Positions 36,437 to 51,400 of a DNA stretch of 64,000 nt are shown here, one piece after another; the stretch's first letter is position 1; every line of letters starts with the position of its first letter. This DNA comes from Crotophaga sulcirostris (lineage: Eukaryota > Chordata > Aves > Cuculiformes > Crotophagidae), in the NCBI GenBank assembly GCA_013397455.1, contig VYZB01000119.1, positions 363,543 to 427,542 of the forward strand, written 5' to 3'. A model generated the notes under the pieces. The model did not search any database. It was not told the origin of the DNA and saw nothing but the letters and a program-made list of their open reading frames with translations. The translations under genes were made by a program, and so were the position numbers.

Positions 36437-39400
36437 TGGTCACTCTCTCAGGGTGTCCCTGCAGAGGTGTATGTAAACCCTAGCTTGCTGATTTGGAGGG
36501 ATGGGAGCAAGTGTTTCACATCAGAAATAATCTGCTTCTGAAAGACTTCCAGAGCAGTGTCTTGTCTGTGTTCAGTGTTCACCCAGGGTCAGGTTTAGCT
36601 GGGCTATTATGTTTCTGTTGCACGTGGGAGGAAGAGTGTAATGAAGAGGTAGCCTGGTGTGATGGAGAACAGCTCAGGCATGAGGAAGCTGGGATGGCAG
36701 AGATTAATGGGGCTGCATCCTGTCTGCAATATCTCCATCTAAGCAAGGCTTTCCTGGGAAACTGGAAGGTAACGTCCTGCTGGTGGAGGCTGTCTGTTGT
36801 AGAAGCACCTCCTTGTTTAGCAGGGAGAACGCATCAAGACTGTGCGTCCTCGATGACGGTGCCTTGTGGAAGTGTTCATGCCACACACAATCACAAGCAA
36901 ACATTTTAGAAGCTTGTACATAGGGGAATATTCTCGCCTCCGTCAGCTGCTAAATTGAGCTGCATGTGAACTCTCCCAGCAGTAGAGGTAGTGCCGACAA
37001 ACACTCATCTTTGGTGATGAAAGGCGTGCAGGTGAGAGAAAATTTTGTGGGAGGAGATCCTGCTTTGAATTTCTTGTGGAAACCGTAATTATGTGATTCA
37101 GTGTAGAGAGGTATGAGGGTTTCTAGTGTAAGCTAGAAAAAACACTTAGGGAAACAGCCTACAGATGAGGCTGCTCATTCAGACCTTATCTGCTCGTGTG
37201 GGAGCGTGGAAATCTTAGCACTCCACCTTATCTCTTCTCCCATGGGAGATCAGTGTTGAGAGAGTTTGACCTCTCACTCACCGTTTCAAATCAAACCTGG
37301 TGTAATAGTGGCTGTGGCCATACAGTGCCTCAATAACTTAATGAAATAATCTTGCTCCCTGCCCTTGTGGGTAAAAATATGTCTTGCCAAAATACCACTT
37401 AAGTGATACCCGGAGAACAGCCGTAATGAAACAGAGCTATGGCAGAAACACCCTCCCTTCCACCGGGCTTTCCCTGCAGGTACAGAGCTTAGGGTGTTTG
37501 AGGCAGTGGAAGTTTGTCCCTCTGCTTCGGGGCAGCTCCTGTTTTGTGTATGAAGAGGATCCCTGGTTTTGTGCTTGCTCCTGGGCTTTTGCAGTTCCCT
37601 GCACATTTAAATGGATTTTAAATCAACAGTTGATTCAAAGCATTCAGCACAAGGAGATCCCAGATCTGGAATGGAAGTTCTCCAAAAACAAGGGCACCTC
37701 AATGCTGGCACAGGAGGATCCATACAAAGACCTCTCAGCCAGAGTGGGCCCAGAATCTGTTTTACTTTCTCAACATTTGGAGCTGGTATATTTTAAAGGA
37801 TATCAAGCGGCAAATGTGGCAAAGGGGAAAAATTGTTACAGACTGTATTTGGCTGAAAACCAGCAAAGATAAAATACCATACGTTCTGTGCAATGAGCTC
37901 CTACATAAATGGTTCATTCACTAGAACACAGCTGGGGTCAACACCTACTATTTGAATAGACCAAAGTTATGCAAATATTTTTGTGTGGATTTTCTCTCTC
38001 AAAAAAGACAATAGATTCTGTTCCAATAAAAAGCTCTTTATCTATATAACTTTTAAGAATCAAAATCCCACAAGAACAGTGTCGTGGTGTTATACAGATA
38101 TATACAATTGCTGCACAGCTAGAAAATGACAAGATATTCTCTAGAGATGCCAACTCTGGAAAGACTGCTTGTTTTCCTCTGTATTGCCAGCCAAGTCTGT
38201 TCTACAAATTGTGTGTGGTGGAGATCACACTATTTCAAAATATCAAATTGCTAATTAAAGAAACTACTCAAGGAAACTTTCCAGTAGAACAATATATGCA
38301 GTGGGATAATAGTAGTCACTATTTCTTTAATGAGTTTCTTTCCTAACCAGAATTTCTTACAATACATTCAGTGCAGCCATTCAGTTAGATTATTATGAAT
38401 CACATGTGTATTATTTCTGATTTGGTATTAACATAAAAACTTCTGATGAACCATAGTATTACAAAAACAGGTCTAGTGTATAGAATGGCAATATCATTCC
38501 TGCAGATAAAAGCCTGGAAATGAAGGTCCTTATGCAGCAATACAATTTAATGTGTTGGTTTCTAGGCTTGATTCGTAAAGGTGCTGAAAAACTACAGGTC
38601 CAATTGAAGCCAAGAAGAGCAGGCTGCCTCTGGATGGTCAGGTATGCTGATCCACAGCATAAGCATTCTCTGAAGTGCAGTATTGCATTCTGTAGGGGCT
38701 GAATTAGCAAAGCATGATAGGAGGGAAAAAATCTTTCATGGTGGGTGTTGTCATAACATGGCTGGTTGAGTTGGAGATTTTCTTAAATTCTTGTATTTTG
38801 CTATAGTGAAATAGTTTAGCAATGTCATCCAAGGGACAGTGTGTACAAGCCCTCGTGAAATTACGTGGGTAGATCAAGTCACACAAAAAGTAGTTTAGCT
38901 GTGTAGCACAGAGAAGAACAGAGAACCTAAGAGATCTCTGAAATCCCTCCTTCTCTATTCTGTGAGAGGACTGTGGTGAAAATATTCCTTTCAGGTTCTG
39001 AACAGAAGTTGACATGACCAATGAGTTTCCAAAATATTCTAAGAAGTTGGACAGCTTTTTCAGTAGCTTGTTGGTGGTAACTAGGAGCCTCATTTGTCAG
39101 CCTTGAAAATCCTCCATTCCTACTAAAGAGGTTCTCTAGTGTTTATTTCATTTTCTCTGGTGAACAAGAATGACTTCTTGATCTTGGGTTTTGCAATCCC
39201 AAATAGACATTATTCATTTTCCCCTCAATTAAAGAGAGCAAACAACCATTTAAAGGAAGCAAAAGATCTTCCTAAGTATAAAAATCTTAAAAATCTCTCC
39301 TGTAGCCTCTGGTGCTCTGAATGACTTAGCATCTTCTTTATCATCACACTCGATGATAATGGTAATGTTGGATAAGAGCTTCAAATGGTTCTTCCATAGC

Positions 39401-42400
39401 TGTTCCTCACCCTGGTGCTGGTTACCACAACTCTTCTGCATTTCCGTGCTCTGATTGACTCCCATTTCTTTCCAAATAAGAAGTTAAACAAACCCCATGG
39501 ACATTAATCACGTGGAGGAAGACAGCAGCTTGGTTTGGCCAGTACATGAAGACAAAGGAGTTAAGGCTTTCAGGTGGGGAACCTGAACTTCACTGTGCCA
39601 TGTTCTACACTAACCCATAACAGGAAGATGAGAGAGCTTAAACACATAAGTTAATAAGGTTCTCCATCCATTTTGGCTAGCAGAACTGGGCCAGGGTGCT
39701 GTTTCCTCTGTGCTGGTTGCAGATGGGCTAGTCTGTTAGGAAATTAATTCGTTGCTAAACATCAGTAGGACAATATTTTGGTCAGGCTACCTGTGCCATT
39801 GTTTTCTTGGCATCTAAGCTCCCCTTGGATGTTTGCCATGAGACTTAGTGACCTCGTGAGCTATTTCCAAATACGACCTGTGGCATATGACTGAGGTCAG
39901 GGAATATGGATCAACTTAATTCCTATGCGTCCAAAGCACCCTGTCAAATACTGAGAAAAATATTGGTAAGTCTAATAGGTCAATAGAGTTCACTCGTCAG
40001 ATCCAGACTTGGCTCTTTTGTCTCTAACATCTAACAGGCAAGCCGAAACCTTGGTGCAATCACCGCTGTCTTCAGCATCTCCAAAACGTGGGTTGGATTT
40101 GGATTCTGTCTACTGGGCAAATCATTAGTCTGTGTTTTAAGAAGCAAATAAATGTTGATGATGGAACTCCTTCATCCCAGGAAGGAGTCAGGAAAGAAAA
40201 ATGGGAAGGCTCAAAGACCAATATACTCATCTGCCCCCATCATAGCCATCTTTGGGCGGGTTCTCTCTCAATCTTTGTTGCATCTGAGAGTTACTGCTCT
40301 GGGAAGGTGTTGATACCAGAAAGGTGAGAAGTGTAGAGAGAAAGAGAAGTTGGTGAAGGGCAGCAAGCAACCAACCAGGGTCCCTCGCCATTGGAAATGG
40401 GCCCCTTTGCTTTTCTTTGTTCAGTGATGGGTATTCCTGCACCGCCTCAGAGGCTCTCCCTTCTCTCGCCTTGCAGTGCATTGCTCTTTGCATCTCAGTG
40501 GATTTATTCTCCTCCTTATCTAATTTTAATTAAATCTCCTTTCTCCCATCTCCCCCCCCATCCCCAAACATAATCAACTGAAGAAAAATGAGCTGGTAAG
40601 TCATTGTTTTTACCACTTTGGCAGCAAATGAATGTTATGTCTGGCACGCTCGGCACCAAGTCAGAAAATGAATCAGCAGCTGTTGTGACAGAAGCTTTTT
40701 CCTGAATGGGGAAACAGAGACAAAAAGAAAACAGGCCAAGAAGAGGTTTCTGCGATGGGCATTGCCAGCCCCCCACTGCCACGAGGAATATCTTTGCCCT
40801 TTGCTGCAGAAGGCAACGTGGCTGCCTGCAGGGCCTCCCCTCTCGCCCCTGAGCACGGCAGCGGGGCCAGGAGGCACCGCTTTGTGACTGGTGTTGGCTG
40901 GGGGCTGCTGCCCGTGGCTGTGCCTGGGAGGGAGGGGAGAGGCAGGATGAGGTGCCTCAGCACCTTGGTGGGGAGCTGGTTTAGGGAAAGCAACAGTGAC
41001 CCAGATCCCTGTAGGTCTTCCTGAAAGGCCCCTCTCGGCCAGGCAGGAGGTGGAGTGTTTTCGCAGGCGCGTTGATCGAGGAACACTTATTTGTTCCAGG
41101 ACAGCACTATGATGTGGTTTGGTTAGTGCCCATCTATGGGAAAAGGATGAATTACTTCTTTGTGTCTTGGTGGACTTGGACCTTTAATTAGTTGTTTTAA
41201 GCAGTAACCTTGCATGTATTACACACAGCACGCTATGAGCTGCAAGGTCCTGCAGAAAAGAGCATTTTATGGTACCCCCAGATCATCCTCATCCCTTTTC
41301 TTTATTTAATGGTTAATGTCTCATAAGGACTCAGTTTGCTTTGTGACCTTTGGCATCTGCTGCTTATTTTACGCCAAACATTTGAGAGCACACAAGAAAT
41401 GTTTTTGACTGATATTATGGCCTTGTTAATACATTGCAAACTATTTCTACATGAACAGCATCAAAGCTTTACCTGCTAAACAAATATTGCCAGACAAAAC
41501 TACTACACAGACTAGATGTGGAGGCATTACCACACTGGAGCAGACATAAGGTCCAGCTGGAGAACAGCACCGTACAACTGGGTAATGACCAAAATCAGAG
41601 CTCCAGCAGGTTTGTCTGAGAAGGAAAACCATCCTCCATATCTCCTTGGAAAGAGTTGGTTTTGCTAGGGTATTTTTAATGGGAATAACAGACAATTGAG
41701 TCAGCTAAGCTGGTGACTTGCAACCTGAATAGTTTCAGTAAAGTCCAAAGGGACAGTATGTGGTTGCGAACCTGGGCAGAGGTTGTGCTGGGTTCCTGGA
41801 GACAAGTATCACAATATTTATAGCTCTTTTTGTGCCAAATGGACAGGCAACATGTTTGTCCTTTCCCTTTCCCTTTATTTCCCTCCTCACCTCTACACTC
41901 AGCAAAACAGGGTGTGCTTTAATGCCTGCTCTGTTACATTCCACTGGTGACACAGGTTGGAGCAGGGGTTTCTTCCGTGGCATGGCTGGAAGGACTCTCT
42001 CTGCCTCTGGCTTTCTCTTGCTGAGCGTACAGCGGTGGTCACAGTCCAGCCCATGACCTCACTATGCCAGAAATCCCTCCTAGATTTGGTGAGGTTTTGT
42101 GCCAGGTAGGATGGGTCATTTTATGCTAGTAGGACAGCGTACAACAATTACAGTAAGAATAAAGCCTAGGGGTAGAGCTGTTTGACTTTTTGTGTGTGAA
42201 CTGAAAACGTTTTTCAGTGACATTGTAGGCTCTGTATTTCCCTTTCCATTCCCTTCGCTCCAGTGCCAGCTCCCTCATTCTGATCGAATAAAACACTGGT
42301 TCATCTGCACCATAAAAATCTGTAGTCCCATGGAAATGCTGAGTACAAAGTGCCTGCAACTCCACACAGTTACCCAGCTGGAGGAGGAAAACTCACTACT

Positions 42401-45400
42401 GACAGCCTACACACAACAGTCATGGGAAGGTGTTTTGATAGAGGTTTGTAACTGACCAAAGCACTGATGTGACAAACTGTCACAGCCTCAGACATACCAA
42501 TCCTCTGAGTCCTCAATTAACTGGTTAATATAGGAAAAAAACCAACAAAACCCCAAACAAAAACATTGAAGAGAAAGATTGCTCTAATAGGTGTGTTAAT
42601 TTTCTAAAATTTTTTTGTTTCATAACTTGTATAACTGGTGGATTTACGGTCCATCAAGAGGAACTCATTAGACATCTCTTTCTAAGAACATTGCTTTTTA
42701 TTATCTTATTATATAATTTGTTTTCCCATCTTGATCCTGCTCCTGCAAAGCCTTTCCATCACGTGTAGATGCAGCAGTGCTCTTGTCACTTTTGTGGTAG
42801 AGTAGGGACAGGACCCAGCAACAGCCCCATTGCAACAGAGACTTCTTTAGCTCCTGAGGAGCCTCATCCTGAGCTGCTGAAGTCAATGGGAGGTGGGCCA
42901 GCCCTTCAAAGTAACTTCACATGAATCATTCCTGATTAATTGTTTCTGTTTGCAAATACGAAAAGGAAGAAATGACATGCTATTGGTGAGCACATGCCAT
43001 GCCCATTGAAGTGGTGTAGAGAGACCTTTTCCAACCAGCCTTATGCATGTAAAAAGTGTTGGGCCTCATTCTTAAGGTGTGCATGCAGCTTGCTTTGTGG
43101 GCTTTAGTGAAGTCACTGCTCCTGATTTGCTCTGGGCTGAGATTATGCGTAAGGAAAATGATACTTTTGTCTGAAGAATCAAAATAAAACTGGAGGAGGT
43201 AAAGGTGTAGTGAAATTTCAGGGCTGACCAGCCATCTTTGCAAACACCAGCTATCTCCTAGCCAACAGGCAGAGTCCATCTCCTTCAAATACTGCCGAGC
43301 TTGTTGGCTGTGCAGACAACACCAGGTTCTCTCACAGCAGCACCCACAGGCACAGCTCTGCCGTTTTAGAGGCTTTCAGGATTAGGCCAGGGCTCCTGCA
43401 CAGCTGCAGTGCCTTGCCCCTATTTTACCTCCACTGAAAGATTTTTGAATGGACTTCAGAAGCCATTAGGAACTCAAATGTCGACTTGCACTTGCAAAAT
43501 GTCTCTGGTTAATGTTTTCCTACTGACGCTCTGCTTTGCTCCCCGCCTGCCAGAGTTTCCTGTGACCTATTTGAAATATCACTCTCCTAAGTGAAAATGT
43601 GCCTCTCTTTTTCAAACTTGCAAAACTCACAAAAATAAATAGCCTAATTTGGCCAGTTAATAGCCCTCTCCTGGGGCTCCTCTCAGCAACTAAGAGGCCT
43701 TTTAAATACAACATTTGTGACTGCGTCATTAAAGCTCTGCATGCTCCAAGCAGACTAAACCAAAAAGAAATGCCTTATTTGATCTAAGTTTTCTTTTTTT
43801 TAAATAGTGACACTAGAGACCCATTTATTTTTAATTACACAATTGCTTTATTAAAAGCCTAAATCCTGCAGTCCCTAGTCATTGCTCAGGCAAAACTGCT
43901 ATCACTGAAGGAAGGACCTGTAGGAGTCAATCCTAAAAATAGGGCAGCTGACAAAGTCTACCTTGCAAAATGGGCTTGCTTTATTTTTGAAGGATTTCCC
44001 AAGTCAAAGAGAATTTGCTTCTGCTTTACTTTTCAGTTCTTCAGCAATTTGAAAGCAGTCGCTCCAGAAAGCAAAACCAAACCCAGTTTTCCTTTCAGAT
44101 TGGCTGTGCTACCCTTTCCACCCTTAGACACCACCCTCTACGTAGCCACATCAGTATTTACTGACACCACGAGGTATGCACGAGAGCTAGACCTGGGTAA
44201 GTGAGGGGTGACTTGCTCTGTGCCCAAATTACCTGTGCAGAGCCCCCAGGCTATCAGCCAGATTGCCGATCTCTGAACACCTGCCCTGTGCTCCTACCAA
44301 ACACAGAGCCTCCTGCAAACCCTCCCTGGGATGGGGTTGGTTCTGCTGCACAGTTAATGGGTACAGCTGTAGCAGCAGGCAAGCCCACCTTGAGCCCTGC
44401 AGCACCTCTCTGCAGCCCTGCCTCGCACACGGGGAACAAAACCAGCTGCTGAGAGACTGACAGAGGGCAGGACTGGTCCTGTGCCAGTACACGGGCCGTG
44501 CGACCCAAACGCATTTCTGGCTTTAGACTCCACATGAAGGGCAGATCTCCTTGCTTGGTTAAGATGGTGCTGCTAGCAGTAGGAGAGGGAGCAGGCTAGC
44601 CAGCCACATATCCTGGATTATATTCTTGGGCTAGACTCCAGAGCCTTCAATTTTATTATCTAATTACCCAACCGAACTCATTCATCTTTTTTTTCCAGTC
44701 TTACCCACAGACCCCGGTTTAAATGCAGCTCTGCTAAATGAAGTGCTGCCCAAGCACACTCCACTTGGAAAAAATCATGGTTTCTCAGCTTTATTCACTC
44801 AAACTGTGTTTTCTTAGTGTAAAAGATGCATGGCAGGAATCCCAGCACCAGTCTGTGGCACAGGTCTACGTTAGGTTGTACTGAGATGGAGATGGCTGCA
44901 CTATGCCAGGCAACTGTACCAGGGGGAGCAAGAGACAGAAAATAAACCTCTAATTTTATATGAAGGTTGTGTAGTTGTGTAGTCTTTATCATCAGCATGA
45001 TGAAGCATCATTACATGGTCTACAGGGCTTTGTGGTGTGGCAATATATCGCTTTACTACCAAGTGCAAATGCCAACAGTCAGTAAATAAAAACAACAGGG
45101 TGAAAAACTCTCCCCAGAAGTGAATGAGACATCAGGACTTATATTCCTGGAAACTGGAGCCTAAGGGGGCACCAACAGTGGTTTCCCATCCTTTTCCAGG
45201 TCAAAGTGGGAGCTTGGCCTTGCTCCTCTTGCCCGTGACTAACGCGTGGCGTGAAACCCTCCAGCCACACATCGGGGGGGCAGTGGAGTGCTGAAGGTGA
45301 GCCCTCCTCTCCGTATGTTACTATCTCGTATATGTAATTCATGTTCCATGCTGGGACAGAGAGTCCCTGATTAGCATAACCCTGCCCCTGGGAGGGCCTT

Positions 45401-48400
45401 AGCTTATAAATATGCTACTTTTTCTGTGCTCCTTGCCTTTATTTCCTAAGGGAATGCAGATACTGGCAGGTTCAGTGGGCATCCAGAGCAGGTAAATGGC
45501 TACAATGGGCTCAAGTAGAAAACTTTCCTCTAGATCTAGCAATGTTCAGGTTTGCTCTCCAGTTTGCAGGGGCTGAGAGGGGGAGGAGGGAAGGGAGAGG
45601 TGGCAGATGCTGCAGAGTATGAGGCTGCTGTCTCGCCAGCTTGCTTTCATCTTAGAGAGAGGAGAGACATGGGAGAGAAGCCCTTGTGCAGTCTTTCTCC
45701 CTTAGAGGCCTCCTGCAGAAGGAGCCCTTCTGGTGCTGCTTTCCCAGCCCCAGCGTGCTGCCTGCTGCAGCTGAAGGACTTGGTCTCGTAGGAGGTTGGG
45801 GCAGAAACACAGATGCTTTTTGGAGTTCAGTCTGTGCTCCAGGCAATCAACTGCTCCCACTTCTCAGCAGCCAGCGCAGCCAGGACACAGCTGGGGAGAT
45901 GTTGTGTGCTGTGCCCTGCAAGGAGAAAGCAAGAGCTGTTCAGCAGGGCAAGGAAGTTGTTCTGCAACACAGGTAGGTATGTGACAAGGGAGAGTGCTCC
46001 ATCCTGGCTGGTTCTGGTGGAGGAAATGCTTTGCTGAGAGGTGGTGGCACCTTCTGGAGGACAGGCCTCCTTAATTCATGCTGAAAAGCGTGTGCGAAAG
46101 AGCCTCCAGGAGCACAGCACACTGAAACCCCAGGACAGAGAAGGGGGGAAAAGGGAAACAGGTCTGGTAAGGAGGAAGGAATGAGCAGCAGGAGGAAAAG
46201 GTGCTACATCTGGTGGTGGAGGTGCTGATCTCTAAGTGTGCTTGGTAAAAACCTATCAGATCCCCAGAACTGTGGTGTGCTCTCAGAGGTTTCACTCAGG
46301 GGTGCTTTCACACAGCCGCAATTCAGTTTGTTCTGCTACTCTGGTGGCAGTGGCACTTCTTGCCTTGTCTCTCTGCTTGCTGTTGTCTAGGTTTCTCCAA
46401 GCAGAGACCAGCTGACTTTATCTTCCCAGATGTTTCTTATGATCTAGCTTTTATCCCTGACCACAAGTAGCACTTGGAACAATTAACACCTTGTGATCCT
46501 AACATCTTATGGTTTACAAGGCAGCTGGTTACTAGGGCAACAATTGCCTTTTTTTCTTTCAGTGTATTGACTGAAAATCAACAATTTATATTAAAGGAAA
46601 AGAAAAATAATATTCTCTCTAGCCACAGTGACTTACAACACCATCTCTCCCGTAATCAAGATATTGCTGAATTATGGTGCTATAAACAAACACTTCTGAT
46701 ATAACCACAAACACTGTGGGACATGTAACACATTGGCAGTATATTTCAAGTGACAAACTCATTTATTGTGGGGAGTGGAAGGAGAAAAACACCTTTCCAG
46801 AAGCTGCTGCAAGGAATTACAGCAAAGAATGACCAGAGCTTAAGGATGCAGAAGCAGAGTAATTCTACTAACCTGACCAGAATAAAGCACTTCAAAGTAG
46901 GAAGAAAATCAGTGCAGTACCAGTAGCTCAGAAGGTGAGGACACAGGACTTGATTGTTCTCTCTCTCCCACTGGCATAAATCAAGATTAATTCCATAGCA
47001 CTTAACAGAATCACCATGCTGTGAGACTGGTGTAACGAAGTAGCTCCCAGGAGGTTGAGGAAGCGAGCCCACAGCTACCCCATAGTGTTGGCAGGCTGAC
47101 GTGGAGGCTTCCTTTCTTGCAGGTGGGACTTGAGAAACAATCATGAATCATTAAGGTAAATAACTATCTGAGAAATCAAAGTGCTCAGGAGCTCTAGATG
47201 TGAAACTACCTCATGCCAGATGCCGTGGAGGCAGAGAACAGGCTGGGAGTTGCTTGCCAAAGAGGTTTCATCTCTTGCTGTGTTCCAGGTGGCTGCTGGG
47301 TCACTTTGGTCAGCAAGATTGGAAGAGAGCCATCATCTGCTTCCTCAATGGCCTGCCAGCCCTTGTGTTTGGTGAGTTCCAGGTCATGAGACTTCTTTGC
47401 CTAAATAAGGGGATTTTGTATGCTGTTTGATTTAGCCACGATGTGCTAGTCTGTTTTGGTACTGATCTACTGCCCAAGTTGTTAAATACATGTGAGCTGT
47501 CAGCAGTGACTCTCTCGACTGTAACCAGGACCACGGATGGAGCAGGGGAAGCAAGATGAGCTGGGCAGCTGTTCAGTAACTCCCCAGCACATGTAAATGA
47601 ACATCTATGCCATGTGGTGGCAATGGGGAAGGGACAGAGGGATATTGCCTCCCTACATACTCTTAGTAAACCTGCCCCTGGAAAAGATGATGTATATAAC
47701 CCTCTATGTGCATACATGAATTTAATAGTGATTCTGTTCAGGAAGTAACTGTGCTAAAAGTTCATTGACTGTGTCTTAAAACCTATGTATTTATATCAAT
47801 ACATAGAGTATGAATACATATCCAAAGCTTGCATGGGTTTTGCAGGGCTGACTTTGAAGTAAAAAAAACACAATTGTGTGATGTGTAGGGTGACCTAGCT
47901 GACCTTGTGGGTGAGGATGGTTAGGGTGTCATTGCTGCCGGAAGGTTCTGTTTCCAAACATGCCATTATAAAAGTACTGGGGTTCTCTGCCTTAAGTTTT
48001 AAGTGGGTTTGGGGTTGAGGAGAATAAAGAAATCCCACTGTAGAGTTTGTTGTAAATGAGCACAAAAATGCATTGAATGGGAGCTGTTCAGCTTAGAGAC
48101 TTCTGAAGGTTTTGACAGTAGAGCTCAAAAGTTCCTTGAATAATAGGTCCGTGATTTCTGGCAGCCTGTAAGTGCTGAACTTCTTTGGATTTCAAAGTAA
48201 ATAGATGCATCTTAACAAAGACCACCTTGTGTCATCCTTAAAATTATAGCACATAGATTAAAATAAAAAGCGTGTACTTGTCCCTCCTGGGACACCGGGG
48301 AGGGGAAAAGCATTATCAGAATTCTTTAAACTCATCTTAACAGTATTGAACCAATTATTTTGTTAAATCTAGGTTTGTTTTCTGCCTCTCAATGAGAACA

Positions 48401-51400
48401 TTTCAAGTCTATCATCCCCATCATTTATGAGTTACCAGTATGCAAGTGTAAAATTTCCAATTGGAACATATGGTATTGAAGGGAACAAGGGGGAAATATC
48501 TGATTGCTCACTCTCCCCAAACTTCAAATCTACTGCATTTAGTATTTTGCTCACAGTTCCTGCAGGGGGAAATAAAAGAAATCATCTCTGAGCTGAGACC
48601 AAGCACTGAACATTTCACCCTGAATAGGAATCTGTTTGAGAAACTTATAAGCAGCTGAAAAGGGAATAGAATAGAAACTACATTTCAGTTTCTGGACTGG
48701 GGTTGCGGCTACAGACAGAACTTACCACCAGTAACAAAAACCCTCTGAACCTTCTTCTCTAAGTTTTGACATCTGGTTTGGGGCTGTGCCTGAAGTCCAT
48801 GAATGATGAATTTTCCCTGTGAAAGGAGAGTCTCTCAGTGACCCCACTAACAGAGGAACTGACCGCTCTACCTGCGTTAACTGACGTGCTTTATGTCCAG
48901 ATGCACCCTTTGTTCAGAGGCTTGCCACGGATACGGAGCAGCCCTGGGCACTCGTGTCAGGTGTGCCTGGCGGGTAAGAACATGCTGGCACCTGATACCC
49001 AGCCCATGGGGATGGCTGAGCTCAGGTGTGGAAGGAGCTGGTGCTGGTGTAATGGTGGATGTGTACTGTGGGATTGCAGACCTCCCTCTGCCTAGAAGCA
49101 GAGGATCACTGGGTGAAGTGTGACCAGAGACCCCTCACAGCTCCAGTCGCTCTCTCTGCTGAGTGACAACAAATGCTTTGGAGAAAGATGGAAGGACTGG
49201 GATATCACTATCTACCCTGAGGTTTTATGCAGAACTATATTTTGGCCTTCCGTCTGTCCAAATGCAGAGGCAAAGTAACATTGTTGAGGCTTGTTGCTCC
49301 AAGGAGATGACCTTGACTCCAGACAGTGCATGGGGACAGAGCAAGGAGGAGGACAGACATCCGGTTGTTCTTTCTCCCATGATCACTCCTTTGCCTCCCT
49401 ATGGCATCGGTGAAGCTGGGCAGTTCAAGGGTTGCTAGCAGAGCTGGGCAGGCAGGCAATGGGGCTGCTGTGGCCTGTTGCAGAGACCTAGAAACATATT
49501 GTGCCTCTGACCCCTGAGATGCTCGCAGACTGTGCAGGACACCTTGCTGGGTGTACTCCCTGCATCGATATTCAGCACCAGCCTGAGCCGTGCCGCGCAG
49601 CGGTGCAAGCCCTTGCAGAGCTGTAGCCAGCACTAGCTATTAGGTCCTAGGTAGTTACACTGCTCCTGTAAGTGGTCAGTCCTTTGCTGGCACTGTGAAA
49701 CCTGTGGCCTCCCTGTACCACCACTGAGTAGAGTCCTTGCAGGCACCTGTGTTTTCCCCGTTACAGTAAAGATTGTGCAGACCTTCCTTCTATGTGGGGT
49801 AGCGAGTATCCCTCTCCTTTGCTTCCCTGCACAGCAGAGACTGTTAGCCCTGGGCAGCTGGGCTGTAGCATGCAAGAAACAGGCTTCTAAGTCTTCATAG
49901 TGGCAGAATAAGGAAGGACTGAGCCTGTAGCCTGGGAATTGATGTGAACAAATCACAAAAGAGAAGCCTTTCACTCAGCAGCATGGATGGTTGTTTAGCA
50001 CCACGCGTACAACCAAATCTATCCTTTCTGCCGTTCAGACAGAAAGCATCATGTTTTGGAGTAACTTCCCTGGGAGGCGGAGGAACAGATGTTTGAACCA
50101 GAAGCGTATGTGACAGTTGGGAGAGACAGCGTGGAAACACACAGTTGAAAGGAGAAGTCTGATGGGAGTGTGATGACAGCAGCAGGACTCCAGTGACAAG
50201 GAGTGGGAAGGAGAACAAGCAGGAAGGAGTGTTACTTCGAAAGCTGAGCAAAGTGCACAAGAAGATGTGTCAGGAAAGCGTCAGGAAAAGGAAGAGAGGA
50301 AATGTGAGAGTAGAGACAGGCTTTGGGAACTGTCTGCAAGCATGTGTGACCCATTGCCTGGCAAACGGAGAAAGGAAGGCCTTTTATTCCTCTGCCTTCT
50401 TGCATCAAGTTAACTCTTCTTGCAGCCAAGCTAGCTGGTCAGCTCTGGTGGAGCTCTTCGAGCATCCAGTTAGCAGCTGTGAAAGGTAAAGCTGCCTGTA
50501 AAGGTAAAGCAGGGACTGTTGCAGGGGTGCCTGGGTCTGCCTTCTTCCCAATGCCTTTGCAGGGAGCAGAGTAGCCCCACGCCATAGGGTTTCTGGTTGC
50601 TACAAAAGGAGAAGGAGCAGTGACAGTCTCCAAACAGGCAACGGTGCTGTGATTGCAAGGTCAGGATGTGTGAGGAGAGAAAGAGGAGTGTGTGCGTGTT
50701 CCTCCTGCGGCAGGGAGGGCCTTACCCTGGCAACATAAATCACAGCTCTGCAGTGTCCGGTTTTACCTTAGTTCAGCAGATGTGCAAGGCAGGCTGGGAG
50801 TGTAAAGCCCCCAACAGACAGCAGAGACCCTGTAAGCAGGGGGAGGGGGGCCGACAACATGTCCCACTGAGGGATTTACAAGTGCAGATTTGCAGCCCCC
50901 CCTCCTGCACTCAGATTCACCATTGACCCCCCAGAGAGATGCAAACTGGCCAATTCTTCTTTGTGTTCTCTTGCAGCGAGGGGAGAATTTCTCTTGGGTA
51001 TGGGGTGAGTCTTGAAATGCACTAACGAAGTGGTTGTCAGGTAGACACCAGTAAGGGTTGGCTGTGCCAGGAGCTGGGATCTGTCACTGGATGTTGCACA
51101 GCTGGTGACTCATCCTTCATAGAAACACTAGGATCCATTTCTTACTGTGAAATCCCAACAAATTAGGGGACAGGCAATATCCCCTATGTTGAGGTACAAG
51201 AGGAAAGGCTGCACCAGGGTTAGGGAGGCAGGTCGGAATGTGCTGCTTCTGACAGCTCTAGGGGAGAGGGGCCTCTCCGGGGAGCAGCAGGGACCTGTGA
51301 GTAGTATGGACTGTGTAGGGTCCAGGCTCAGCCAACAGTGAGTTTGTTTGTTTATTTATTTTAAGGAGGAAATGGATGGGGAGGAATGTGAGGGGAAAAC

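Noticed and set aside
37384..37872. 162-codon plus-strand frame
   Set aside because: No recognisable motif, no promoter or splice context, and mixed residues typical of translated non-coding DNA.
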